The notes beneath the pieces were generated by a model. It ran no database searches. It was not told the origin of the DNA and saw only the letters and a program-made list of their open reading frames with translations. Both the position numbers and the translations under genes were made by a program. From contig NC_088797.1 in assembly GCF_011386835.1 (NCBI RefSeq), forward strand, positions 89,910,264-89,974,263: a stretch of 64,000 nt of DNA, written 5' to 3'. The DNA comes from Chrysemys picta bellii. Taxonomy: Eukaryota > Chordata > Testudines > Emydidae. Positions 46,219 through 57,126 of this stretch are shown here, piece after piece (position 1 is the stretch's first letter; each line of letters starts with the position of its first letter).

Positions 46219-46560
46219 CTTGAAATACAAAACATGCTTGATCTATCGTTTTCCTCTTGGATAAAGATATGATGGCCATTTGTCACAAGCTGACTAAATC
46301 AAGGAAGGGAAGCGTAGAAGAAAAGGTATCCCCTCAATTTTTTTTTCAACTTAAAGGGGAATCTGTTGTTCTACTGGCTGCAATAGGCATTCACCCTTTG
46401 ACTTTGAAGTTTTCTTTTCTTTGCAATGCCTTGTTGGGATTTCTACTTTCCAGCGGGCAGGTAAGCGTTCTTCAATATCCTTTCCCTTCGCCAGGACACG
46501 TACCAGCTTCCATCAGATTTAGGCCTCTCCCAGCATCTCTTAAACATGACCAAGTGGTTC
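46219..46560. other. Unassigned DNA
   Basis: A 182-codon open frame from 46257 to 46805 starts here and runs through the next MITE. It has no domain and is not called. Confidence 0.4.
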
Positions 46561-46562
46561 TA

Positions 46563-46848
46563 GGGGCATGTCTACACTTACCTCCAGAGCGATCAATCCA
46601 GTGGGGGGTCGATTTATTGTGTCTAGTGAAGACCCGATACATTGACCGCCGAGCACTCTCCCATAGACTCCGGTACTCCACCGGAGCGAGAAGCATAGGC
46701 GGAGTCAATGGGGGAGTGTCAGCCTACCGCAGTGAAGACACCGCAGTAAGTAGATCTAAGTACGTCGACTTCAGCTATGTTATTCACGTAGCTGAAGTTG
46801 TGTAACTTTGACACCCCCCCCCCTACCCCGGCAGTGTAGACCAGGCCT
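46563..46848. mobile_element. MITE with ATGTCTACAC-type ends
   Basis: The left end GGGGCATGTCTACACTTACC is mirrored by GGCAGTGTAGACCAGGCCT at the right. The interior is richer in CpG than its flanks and contains GTACGTCGACTTCAGC and the inverted GCTGAAGTTG. The end type is that of reptile foldback MITEs often assigned to Harbinger or hAT. Superfamily is undecided here. Confidence 0.7.
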
Positions 46849-46900
46849 GATGTCTGTACATCAGGTTTTGCTGGATTGATGTGTCAGAGTCTGGACTATA

Positions 46901-47094
46901 GGGGTATGATGTTGTAGAGCACACCAGTATGTTGTGCTCTAACTCCACTGTGTGGACCCAGCTGGCGCACACTGAATAATAGTGTGCATTGATGATAGTC
47001 ATGTTTGAAACAGGTCTTCATCAGTGCACACTAGTAGGATCCACATGGGGGAGTTAGAGAGCAACACACTAGTACCTTTTACAAATCATACCCT
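46901..47094. mobile_element. Foldback MITE
   Basis: The left arm (GGGGTATGAT, then GAGCACACCAGTATGTTG, CTCTAACTCC, TGTGTGGA) is mirrored by the right arm (TCCACATGGGGGAGTTAGAG, CACACTAGTACC, ATCATACCCT). CTA lies at or near both outer edges and could be a 3-bp duplication. Confidence 0.65.
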
Positions 47095-47124
47095 CTAATG
47101 TGGGCTCTGGGATCAGTTAGAAAA

Positions 47125-47213
47125 GACCAAAGATTTGTGGGAGGTCCGCGGGCCAGATGAAATCGTTCCATGGGTCATATTCAGTCCACGGGCTGTATGT
47201 TTGATACCCTTGT
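47125..47213 (+). mobile_element. hAT element, right-end fragment
   Basis: The stretch ends in CCACGGGCTGTATGTTTGAT followed by ACCCTTG, a typical inverted hAT terminus preceded by GGTCCGCGGGCCAGATG. No left partner was found. Confidence 0.5.
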
Positions 47214-49438
47214 TATAGCAGGTCCAAGAAGAAGAACAGAGGGAAAAATTCATAGAAATTCCTACCTGTTTCACCCTATTACAGTGGGAAACATGATGGA
47301 AGCTGCAGATGCCTTGCCTACATTAGGGCTTCCACAGGTGATATCACCTATTCAATGCTAGCATTAGTGATTTTTTTTTTTAAAGATTCCTTAGTTTGGA
47401 GTGGCTGTGGGCAGGGGCTAGAGAATAAGTAGACTGAGGTAGAACAAACCAAGCATAAATAAGAAATTGAGTAACATTTTCAAAAGTGACACAGGTACTT
47501 AACAGTATAAGTCCCATTGATTTTCAGTGAGATGTTATATTCCTAAGTGCCTAAATCCCTTTTGAAAATGGGATTTAGGCACCGAAGTCACTTATATTTT
47601 AATCAAGACAGTGTCTTTCCCTGCCCAAATTTGAAATGGGTATGCATGTGACTGCATCTGTGTTCCTTAAGTTTCTTCTTTAGATGATTTAACATTAACC
47701 CATATTCTAGCTGCTATTTTGATAGCTGCAGAATTGAGTCGATGGAGGAGGAGAGAGGGAGCAGTATTAATTCTGTTTTTACTTGACTGTATTGATTTTA
47801 GGTTGATTAAACCTGTACATTTTCATTACGATTAGTTACAGCTGAAACTCAGGAAATATTGATTGGTTTGAAAGTGAAAACTTTTAGTAAAGTTAATACC
47901 AGTATTTTCTTGATCTTGCATTGTCTACAAGTATTTCTCTGGAGTACGTAAAGTAATGAGATTAATTTATAATGCTAATGTGATTTCTGTGTCTTGCACT
48001 GGCTAAGCAACAAGTCAGATCTTGGCTGAGTCCCCTGAGACTGCAACTCAAACACCATTTTCCACCTTCTGGTTTTTCATATAGTTTGGTTTCAGTGTAT
48101 TTTATGCTGGGAAGTTGCATTCAGTCACAAAAGCATTTGTCATTGCAAATGACATGTTTTTCTGTAATGCACAGTCAGCAATGGAAAAATAATCCTTCAT
48201 TATTTGGAACCGCAACCATGGTAATGAGACTTGTAGAAAATTAACTTTCCTGTTTGCATCACTAGACAGTTGTAAAATTCTTTCTTTCCTTCCCTGTCTA
48301 GTCTAATTCCAACAAATAATGCATTTTGACTCTCCTGTTTTGCAACGATCTCATCCCTGCTCTGTGAAGTATGCCTTGAAAGCTGTTTCCATATTGCTCA
48401 AGAGTTCTAAGATGCGTGTAAGACCAAAATGGCAACTTCCAATTACCTTGTTATGGAGGAGAAATATTTCTGACACCTTTGTCAGTCTTTTCCTTTCAAA
48501 GTAGAATGGTTTTGCCTTAATGGGTATATGTGTGCGGAAATACAGCTTCTTTCTTCTGCCCTGCCCAATTTATTTAGACCCCCACATGTGGCAACACAGA
48601 AGCACAAATGTGAAGGCTGAATAGCTGTGGCAATCTTTATTATATGCTTCAGTGTGTTCTGCACCTACTCACTTACGGTGCATCCTATGGTAGGAAGTTT
48701 CATTGGAAGAACTATGATGTACTAGTCTACAATTAGACTGTCTGCTGTTCACAGTATGTATGTGTAAATGACTGTGCAGTCCATACACTCCTAAGAGGTA
48801 AAGTATAAGACATTTTCAGATCTCTGGCTATTTCATCGTCTGTAATACTTTTTGGTAATGATTCCAAGAATACTCTCAAAACTGCCTATAAAATATCTTT
48901 CACCACTTTGTGTCTCTAATATCTTGGGACAAAACAGGGCTACAACAACACTGAAAACATTAGGTAAATTGACATTCAGTACAATATCGATTGGATTGTC
49001 TGGGTGCTCTATAATATAAATGTTTAAATAAATGGATGGGTGTACCAAATGTTCCAAGTTAAAAGTATTGCTCATTGAAGCAATTACAAATTTGCATACA
49101 CAAAGGCCCAGTTCCTTAAAGGAATTTAGGTGCCAAATTACTATTAAATTCAATGGGAATTAGGTACCTAATACCTTTGAGGATTTGGGCCAAAATATTT
49201 TAATAGTAAGTTGGATATGCATGATATTGAATACATTTGTTATCTTACTAATGCATGTGCATTCTGATTTATTGTCTGGAACAATGCAAAAAAATTGTAG
49301 GAACCTCCCCCCCCCCCCCTTCCCCCCCCGCAATACTCTCTGCCTTGACAAATTGTGCAAAGAGAGATGCTCTCAAAATGAGAAATAGCCACAAAACTAC
49401 AAAGATTCTGGAAATGATTATTAAAATTAACTGTTTTA
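47214..49438. other. AT-rich unassigned DNA
   Basis: There is a T run near 47370-47382 and a C-rich run at 49308-49328. Nothing gene-like is supported. Confidence 0.45.
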
Positions 49439-49440
49439 AT

Positions 49441-49655
49441 CCTAGTCTACAGTTAAAATTTAGGCTGATATAGCTACATCAGTCAGGGGAGTGAAAAATT
49501 CACATCCATGACCGACGTAGCTATGTGGATCTAAGCTTTGGTGTAGCTGCATCAATGTCAACAGAAGAATGCTTCCATCAACCTAGTTACCATCATTCAG
49601 GGAAGTTAAAACCATCAGAAAAAACCTCTTCCATAGGCTTCATTTACACTATGGG
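49441..49655. mobile_element. MITE-like element
   Basis: TAGTCTACAGTTAAAATTTAGG at the left and CATTTACACTATGGGGTTAT at the right, with GATATAGCTACATCAGTCAG and GACGTAGCTATGTGG as internal inverted words. It resembles the MITE at 50.86 kb. The ends are approximate. Confidence 0.45.
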
Positions 49656-49907
49656 GTTATGCTGGCACAGCTTTGGCAACATTTAAAACAAATTATAGTC
49701 TAATATAAAACAACTCAAACCAAGATTATTGATTTTTATAGCCTTTCCTTATATAAATGAATTCAAATTGCATAGTCGGAAAGGAGTAAGAATGGCTGAC
49801 TATGTATACTTGTTTGCAGTTTTGTTGTAGCCCTGTTGGTCCTAAATATCAGAGAGAGAAGGAGGGTGAGGTAATATATTTTATTGGACCAAGTTCTGTT
49901 GGTGAGA

Positions 49908-49944
49908 GAGACAAGCTTTCAAGCTACACAGAGCTCTTCTTCAG
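49908..49944 (-). ncRNA. Hammerhead-like core, intact (PLE subfamily B)
   Basis: On the minus strand it reads CTGAAGA, stem II GAGCT-CTGTGT-AGCTT (one G-U pair), GAAA, a two-pair stem III (A-U, G-C) with loop CTTGT, and C as the cleavage residue. All conserved core bases are present, and this is the cleanest subfamily B example. The partner in the right arm (51127-51164) has CCAAAGA in place of CUGANGA and is damaged next to the MITE. Confidence 0.5.
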
Positions 49945-50235
49945 GTATGAAAAATGTACTCCGCATATCACTGCTAAACACAAGGTGGAACAGATTGTTT
50001 AGAGCAAGTAGTTAACATATTTCAAGGGACCATTCAAGGTGAAGTGGCCAGTTAACACCCCTCCAATCAGAGGGAGGAAAGGAAGTGTGTGTGTGTGTGT
50101 GTGGGGGGAAGCAAATGGGGGTGGGGATTGTTAGTAGGTTACAAATTGTTGTAATAAGCCATAAATCCAGTGTTTCTATTCAGTCCATGATTTTTAGTGT
50201 CTGTCTAGCAAAGTTATGAATTTAAGCTTCCAGGC

Positions 50236-50690
50236 TCCCCACAGACCAGGACACATCAACTGAAGTGATACTAGACCTTGCGAGAGCAACACATGCTGCT
50301 ACAATGATCAATAATCCCCACAACAAATCTTTCAAGATCCATGGGTTGTACACATGCCTATCAGACCATGTGGCGTACCTCATCCAAGGCACAAAATGTC
50401 CCAATAGCAACTATGTGGGTGAAACCAGACAATCACTACGCTCTCGAATGAACTCTCATGGGAAAATGATAAAAGATGGAAAAACACCACATCACCTGTG
50501 GGTGAACACATTTTTCCACCAAGTGATCTCTCTATATCTGACCTATCAGTCATCCTCAAAGGAAACCTGCACAATGGTTTCAAAAGATATGCCTGGGAGC
50601 TTAAATTCATAACTTTGCTAGACACAAAAAATAATGGACTGCATAGAGACCCTGGATTTATGGCTTATTACAACAATCTGTAACCAACTA
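50236..50690 (+). pseudogene. PLE GIY-YIG endonuclease remnant, frameshifted
   Basis: The frame at 50265-50495 holds FKIHGLYTCLSDHVAYLI, then CPNSNYVGETRQSLRSRMNSH. This is the YIG-type half of the GIY-YIG nuclease, with YVG at 50412-50420 and the conserved Arg in SLRSR. The GIY half is degraded to V-A-Y. A frameshift near 50495 moves the reading to the frame with GEHIFPPSDLSISDLSVILKG, which includes the conserved Glu, then RYAWELKFITLLDT to the stop near 50680. The upstream reverse transcriptase is absent. The nuclease is not functional. It differs clearly from the copy at 8.7 kb, supporting two PLE subfamilies in this genome. Confidence 0.8.
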
Positions 50691-50857
50691 ACAACCCCCA
50701 CCTCCAGCTGCTTTGCCCTCTCTCCCCTTCCTTTCCTCCCTGTGACTGGAGGGGTGTTTAATGGGCCACTTCACCCGGAATGGTCCCTTGAAATATGTGT
50801 TAACTACTTAAGCTAAACAATCCATTCAAACCTTGTGTTTAACAGTGACACTTTGAC

Positions 50858-51119
50858 ATTGTCTAGACTAGAATTTACTTAGGCATAATTTATGTCACTC
50901 AGTGGTGTGAATAATCCACACCCCTGAGTGATATAAATTATACTGACTGAGTGCTGGTGTAGACAGCACTATGTTGGTGGGAGAGCTTCTGCCACGGATA
51001 TAGCTACCGCCTCTCTCAGAAGTAGGAGTTATTAAGCAGATGGGAGAACTCTCTCCCATCTGCTTAGAGTATTTCCACTACATGTGCTACAGCTGCAAGT
51101 GCTGTAGTGTAGATGTAGC
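50858..51119. mobile_element. MITE inserted in the right arm of a PLE
   Basis: The ends ATTGTCTAGACTAG and, inverted, GCTACATCTACACTAC are similar. CTTTGAC is repeated at 50851-50857 and 51120-51126. The internal arms ACTCAGTGGTGTG and CACACCCCTGAGTGA form a hairpin, and AGCAGATGGGAGA/TCTCCCATCTGCT forms a second one near 51030-51065. It interrupts PLE tail sequence. Confidence 0.75.
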
Positions 51120-51298
51120 CTTTGACCCAAAGAAGAGCGCTCTGTAAGCTCGAAAGCTTGTCTCTCTCTCTCTCAACAACAGAAGTTGGTCTAATAAAAG
51201 ATATTACTTCACTCACCTCGTTTCTCTATATTTGTAATTTTAAATGAAACATTGTGGAGAAATACCTGATTGTACAAAAAGCACATTGATAAAAGACA

Positions 51299-51500
51299 AG
51301 AGGGAGGAATAGCTTAGTGGTTTGAGCATTGGCCTACTAAACCCAGGGTTGTGAGTTCAATCCTTGAGGGGGCCACTTAGGGATCTGGGGCAAAATTAGT
51401 ACTTGGTCCTGCTAGTGAAGGTAGGGGGCTGGACTCGATGCCCTTTCAAGATCCCTTCCAGTTCTAGGAGATAGGATATCCCCATTTATTTCTTTATTTT
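51299..51500 (+). repeat. tRNA-derived SINE, turtle type
   Basis: GAGGAATAGCTTAGTGGTTTG (A box) and GGGTTGTGAGTTCAATCC (B box) are followed by the body with TTAGGGATCTGGGGCAAAAT, TGCTAGTGAAGGTAGGGG and TTCCAGTTCTAGGAGATAGG. It ends in a TTTATTTCTTTATT-like tail. This is the same family as the minus-strand copy at 15.8 kb. Confidence 0.87.
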
Positions 51501-51862
51501 TAAGACACTGAAGTCACCAACATCAGGTGGTCCTGTGTGGAGCAGGGGAAACTGAAACCGAGGGAGCAGGGGAAATGGCCATAGCTTTCCTTGCCTTCCA
51601 TACTTCCCTTTGTCAACCTTCCCTTTAGCTTCTGTAAAGCAACTGAGGCCATTTTTATGGGGTGGGAGTGAGATTACTTGTCCCTCTCCAAGTTCACCCA
51701 GTGCAGATGGCATATTTCCATTAGAGGCAGAGGAGCACCTAGTAGTCTTTTGCTACTCTTGAAGTATTATTTTATTGGAGGCCACCATCCTTCCCAAGTC
51801 TCTGAAGCAGCAAAGCACTTGAGCACATGTTTAACTTTTTAAAGCATGTGAATAGTTTCATT
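51501..51862. other. Unassigned DNA
   Basis: A 75-codon minus-strand frame has no domain. Nothing else is recognised. Confidence 0.4.
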
Positions 51863-51864
51863 GA

Positions 51865-53400
51865 CATAGGAACATAAGAATGGCCATACTGGGTCAGACT
51901 AGTGGTCCATCTACCCCAATATCCTGTCTCAGTCAGTGGTCAGTGACAGATACTTCCAAAGGAATAAAAATAACAAGACAATTTTGAGTGATCCATTCCC
52001 TGCCATCCAGTCCAAGTTTCTCGCGAGTGGAGGTTTAGGGACACCCAAAGCATGGGGTTGCATTCCTGATGATCTTGGCTAATAGCCTTTACTGGGCCTA
52101 TCCTCCATGAACATATCTAATTCTCTTTTGAACCTGGTTATACTCTTGGCCTTCACAAGGAGTTCCCCAGTTTTACTGTGCATTGTGTGAAGAAGTACTT
52201 CCTTTTTGTTTGTTTGGGTTTTTTTTAAACCTGCTACCTATTAATTTCATTAGGTGACCCCCTAGCTTTTGTGTAAATAACACGTTTTTTCTCCATGTCT
52301 TTGATTTTATAGACTTCTATCATATTGCCCCTTAATCATCTCTTTTCTAAGATGAATAGTCCATCTTTTTAATCTCTTCTCATATGGAAGGGCTAAGGTT
52401 CAATCCCACTAATAGTTTTTGTTGCCCTTCTTTACACCTTTCCCAATTCGAATATCTGTTGTGATATAGTGACCAGACTGCATGCAGTATTCAAGGTATG
52501 GACATACCATGGATATAGGTAGTGGCATTATGATATTTTCTGTTTTATTATCTATTCCTTTCATAATGGTTCCTAACATTGTTAGCTTTTTTGACTGCTG
52601 CTGCACATTGAGCAGATGTTTTCAGAGACCTATCCACAATGACTCCAAGATCTGTCTTGAGAGGTAAGAGTGAATTTAGGCCCCATCATGTTGTATGTAT
52701 AGTTCGGATTACTTTGCACTTATCAACAGTGAATTTCATCAGCCATTTTGTCACCCAGTTTTGTGAGATCCCTTTGTAGTCTTTTGCAATCAGCTTTTCT
52801 ACTTAAGTATCTTGAGTAATTTTGTATTGTCTGCAAAATTTGACACCTTGCTGTTAATTCATGATCTGGAAAAGAGAATGAACGCATTGAGCAGTACAGG
52901 TCACAGTACAGATCTTTGGGGAACTACTGATTTACTTCTCTCCATTATGAAAATTGACTATTTATTCCTGCCCTTTTTCTCCTGCTTCATTATACTTTTA
53001 CACTTGACTTGCCAGAGTTTATGTGCCTTTCTATTTTCCTTAGTGTGATTTAACTTCCAATTTTTAAAGGATGTCCTTTTGCCTCTAACTGCCTCTTTTT
53101 TACTTTGCTCTTTAGCCATGGTGACATTTTTTTGGGTCCTCTTTTGGTTTTTTAAAATTTGGCATATACATTTAGTTTGAGCTCAATTATGGTGTTTTTA
53201 AATAGTCTCCATGCAGTTTTCAGGCATTTCACCCTTGTGACTGTTAATGTCGCTAGCTGTATGCTTAAATGCTTTGCTGTGTCTGGGCCCACATTGGCAA
53301 CAGTGGGACAGGAACCAGCCTGCTGGTGCTGGTTCCAGAATATGGTAACCATCCCACATTAATCCGGGGATTTAAGGGTGCTTGATTTCCCCCTGCTTCA
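51865..53400 (-). pseudogene. CR1-type LINE relic, minus strand
   Basis: On the minus strand, reverse transcriptase words are readable around 53000-52790: EWREVNQ-like sequence, then SSPKICTVTC in the place of GVPQGSVLGP, then NALIPFQIMN-like sequence for FINDLE. Next is VKFCRQYKIT in the place of KFADDTKL, so the catalytic Asp pair is lost. Toward lower coordinates come the conserved C-terminal region and the 3' end, whose complement reads GAACATAAGAATGGCCATAC at 51870-51889. Frames are broken throughout. The upstream part (53050-53400) contains CCATGGTGACATTTTTTTGG and ATTATGGTGTTTTTAAATAG, which also fit CR1 sequence. This copy is older or more damaged than the one at 17.6-20.2 kb. Confidence 0.78.
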
Positions 53401-54855
53401 CTTCAACTAATTCTGTAGGGGCTCATGGTACTGCTCCCTCCCCTTTGTACCAACTTTGGGTCGAAGCACTAGTGGAAACATCATAGCTTGAAGGAAGATG
53501 GTGAATGCCCTGTGCACCAGCTATTTGCATACTCCTATTTTACATAAGTGCATCAGAAGCACACTTCATGGACTCAAAATATTCATTGTATTTACAGGAA
53601 TAAACAGTGCATGTGAGCTTTCTCTGATGTATAATCAATAGGCAGCTGTTTGGCTACATGACATCTTATGACTTTTTCAGCTAAGTCAGAGATGCAAATG
53701 CAAAATCCAGTACTTGGAGAAATGTGAATTTGCATGATTCTTTAGGACTTTGTGTGCATAAATGCATCATACATCTGTGTGTAGGATTTTTACATTTGAC
53801 GGATCTAATATTGGTAGTATTTAACAACTGGTCACAGGATAATTGTTTTGCCAATAAGTTAGACATGTTTAATTTAATTATTTCATAAGTGTGTGTGTGT
53901 GTGGGTGGGGAAACAACTCAATATAAGTTGTTTACATGACATAAGAGAAGGGGATGAAGTATTGTGTGATTAAACTGCCTAACAGGAACATATGTCTTAT
54001 TTCTCATCCCTATCTTTATATAATAAATATTTTCTCTATTTCTCGAGGCTTTTGTCATTCTCCAATTACAAAGAGTCCTGCACTTTATTGTACTTCCCAT
54101 CCAATATGCCCTGCAGTGTTTTGTGAAATGTGACATGGCTCTCAGAAGTGAAAGACATGTCAGATTATTTTATTTTGCTTTAAAACGATGCATGCCACAG
54201 CCAAAAAAAGCCAGTTTACAAAGTACCCTCATGTTTACTAATAGACAAACCACATGCCACAGAATGTTAGTCTTCATTACGAATCCTAGGCTATATATTC
54301 TTAATTATATGATATTGCTGGATTATAGGCAGAGTGAGTAGCAACACCTATGTTTAAAGTTGTCTAATACTTTCCATTATAAGATGCATTTTCAGCTGTG
54401 CAGAACTCTAACCATAACTTTTACCCTTTGGGCTGAAATTTCCTTGCTGTGTTTCAAGCTGAATTTTCTTTAGAAAGTTTCAGTAAATACGTTTCATCCT
54501 GGTCTGAGAACAAGGTTGAGGGAAAACATTGTTTTGCCATGTTTAAAATTCCTAATGCTTAAAATTTAATGATATATTACACATACCACAATAGTAATTG
54601 AAATCCAATGTTATATTTTAAATATAGATAGGAAGGCCCTTTTAGAAAAGACACCCAGCATGAGACCAGGGAAAACTAACGTAGCATTAGTATTGGATAT
54701 AATTAGATACCCATAGCTGGGCAAAATATGGGCTAAATGTTGATCACATTTGCCCTCAGAAAGGACATGAAAACACCAACCCAAAACAAATCTACCCAAC
54801 CAGATCTGCCAAATAAACTTTGGTGGCATGAATTGCCTTAGGAATTAACTGGATG
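53401..54855. other. AT-rich unassigned DNA
   Basis: There is a (TG)n run near 53889-53905. Nothing gene-like is supported. Confidence 0.45.
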
Positions 54856-54866
54856 ATTATCTAGAT

Positions 54867-55199
54867 CAGTGGTTCCCAAACTTGTTCCGCTGCTTGTGCA
54901 GGGAAAGCCCTTGGCGGGCCGGGCCGGTTTGTTTATCTGCTGCGTCCACAGGTTCGGCTGATCGCAGCTCCCAGTGGCCGCGGTTCGAGGCTCCAGGCCA
55001 ATGGGAGCTGCTGGAAGCAGCGCGGGCCGAGGGACGTACTGGCCATCACTTCCAGCAGCTCTCATTGGCCTGGAGCAGCGAACTGCGGCCACTGAGAGCC
55101 GCGATCGGCCGAACCTGTGGTCACGGCAGGTAAGCAAACTGGCCCGGCCTGCCAGGGGCTTTCCCTGCACAAGCGGCAGAACAAGTTTGGGAACCACTG
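54867..55199. mobile_element. GC-rich hAT-type foldback MITE, 333 bp
   Basis: The ends CAGTGGTTCCCAAACTTGTT are perfect inverted copies of each other. The flanking octamers ATCTAGAT (54859-54866) and GTCTAGAT (55200-55207) differ at one base. The halves are inverted copies, as in the element at 18.4 kb, and share with it GGCCGGTTTGTTTA, CTGCTGCGTC and CTCCAGGCCAATGGG. The termini differ, so they are related but distinct families. Open frames on both strands are shadows. Confidence 0.92.
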
Positions 55200-55207
55200 G
55201 TCTAGAT

Positions 55208-56988
55208 AGTGCTGTGATGGTTCAGAGTGTAGTCTTTATTATTGGTTGAGTATATCTGGAATAAAGGGACTGTGTCTTTCTCTCCTAATTGTAGTGGGTA
55301 ACACATTGAGTAGTACATATTGGGTTTTTTTTTCTTTTCAGTGCATAGAGAATCCCTTACTCTTTCCATTTATTTGCCATTTTAAACAGAGATCTGGAAG
55401 CTGTTCCCACTTGATATGACTGAATCTTAATGAGTAATAAAAATAAATAGAGAGAAGGGGGGAGAGGGAAGAGGAATGAATATATTACTTGCTGAGTCTG
55501 CTTGAAATTGTGTAAAATGTCTCTTTAGTTCAATATTAATTCTGTCCTTAATCATGAGATCACTGAGGTCATCATAGGTTGGGTTCCAGTGGATGAGAAA
55601 ACAGCAGGAACAGGTTCAGTACTGATGGTTTTTTAGTTATAGATTATGACATATCAGTTTTATCTGAACATTGCTTAGGGACATAAAAGGACAGTTACCG
55701 CTCATCTTGGTTTGTGTTAAGAAGACAAAGTGACTTTTGCCACTCAAGGTTCAATATCAGTGTCTGAATTCCAGAAGATAACTCTTTTACTGAAACCTTT
55801 AGGATCATCACTTTGCACTATATATTACAGCAGCTTCAGTCACATGCGTATATGCTTTTGTGATGTTCAAGATTTCTTGGTGGTATAAATATACATGGAT
55901 ATTTTTGTTAATTGTCAACACTGCAGGACAACTTAGCTCAGTACTTTTTTCATTTTTGATTTTTATTAAGTTGACTTATTGCAGTGTGTTCAGAATACTT
56001 ACACCATCATGACAACTTTTAAACAATAAATACGTTAAGTAGAAAACTTTATCTTGATATTTTGTCTTCGTCCTCGCCCTGTTTTTATGCCAATTAAAAG
56101 AGACCTTATTGTGTCAAAAAAAATTTGAGTACAGAATTAGAAATGGGCTAATTAAAACTGCATCAAGGATTTATTGTTTCCAAATGTTTAATTTGAACAC
56201 AGAATTGAAATTATGATAAGTAAATTTGCATCAGTAATAGCCAAAAGATTTATTGTGCTCTGTAAACCCCACAATTTAGCATCTTCTATGCATTGTATAA
56301 AATATAAGTTCTTTTGGCAAAATGTGGTGTTCAGAATGGTAGCATTGAATCATTTCCAAAAACTAATTTTGGTTTACTTTGATAAATCATGTATTAGACA
56401 TAAAGTCACTCCAGTAGCATATGGATAGTATTATCCAAGAAGTTATGGCATTTAATTTAAATGCCTCCGTTTATATGGTTGACGCAATTAGATTGCTTTA
56501 AATTCACGGCCAGCATTAAGTTGCTTATTTTTTGTATGCAAAATGAATTGCATTTTAAATGTAAATTTGACTTTAACATGCTGAGGAAAAGTGACTGTAG
56601 ATGTGTGGAAGTTTCAAAAGACAAGGAAATAATCCAAACAGAACATATAAGGTGCAGACCTAGATATAGTACTAATCAATAATGCTGCCAAGGAGGAAGA
56701 TGGTGGCAAAAAGGGCATAAGAGGCTGCTGCCATTTCATCCTCACAAATATAATAATTGTATAAAATGACAGACAACCCTTGTGAGGAAGTTGATATGTT
56801 GAGAGGCTACAAGGAAGATAGAATTGGCTGTCTAGAAGGGAAAAGGAAATTATCCATTAGTGGAAATGTCAGGTTGAAAAATGAGCAGGAGCATAGTATC
56901 AATTAAATTAAGTAAATATTTTCAAGATCTTTAATTCTGCGATTTAGTCTCTTATTTTTTCTAAACTCTAGATTTCATGAATGGCTGT
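55208..56988. other. AT-rich unassigned DNA
   Basis: About 1.8 kb without recognisable repeats or exons. Short frames at 56213-56682 have no domains. A repeat-poor stretch like this could hold conserved non-coding sequence, which cannot be judged from one genome. Confidence 0.45.
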
Positions 56989-56996
56989 GCTGGACA

Positions 56997-57118
56997 TAGG
57001 GTGACCAGATTAGCAAGTGAAAAATTGGGACACGGGTGGGGGATAATAGGCGTCTATATAAGAGAAAGCTCCAAATATGGGGACTGTCCCTATAAAATCA
57101 GGACATCTGGTCATCCTA
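56997..57118. mobile_element. Short MITE, 122 bp, with 8-bp TSD
   Basis: The ends TAGGGTGACCAGAT and, inverted, TAGGATGACCAGAT match with one change. GCTGGACA is exact at 56989-56996 and 57119-57126. The 8-bp duplication fits hAT, with T rather than C as the first base. Confidence 0.9.
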
Positions 57119-57126
57119 GCTGGACA

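Larger units (their letters stand above)
49818..51232. mobile_element. Foldback PLE (subfamily B) with GIY-YIG remnant
   Basis: The left arm (49818-50235) is an inverted copy of the right arm (50591 to about 51215); shared words include TTAAATTCATAACTTTGCTA, CCTTGTGTTTAACAGTGA-type and CCAACAGAAGTTGGTC. The loop (50236-50590) carries the nuclease remnant. The right arm contains a 262-bp MITE that the left arm lacks. Each arm holds a copy of the tail with a hammerhead-like segment. A (GT)n run interrupts the left arm near 50086-50102. No target duplication was confirmed. Confidence 0.87.

Noticed and set aside
46257..46805. 182-codon plus-strand open frame
   Set aside because: It crosses from unique DNA into a MITE, and the second half is the MITE's own sequence.
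54838..55249. Open frames of 83-119 codons on both strands
   Set aside because: Same reason: GC-rich foldback MITE with high codon openness on either strand.
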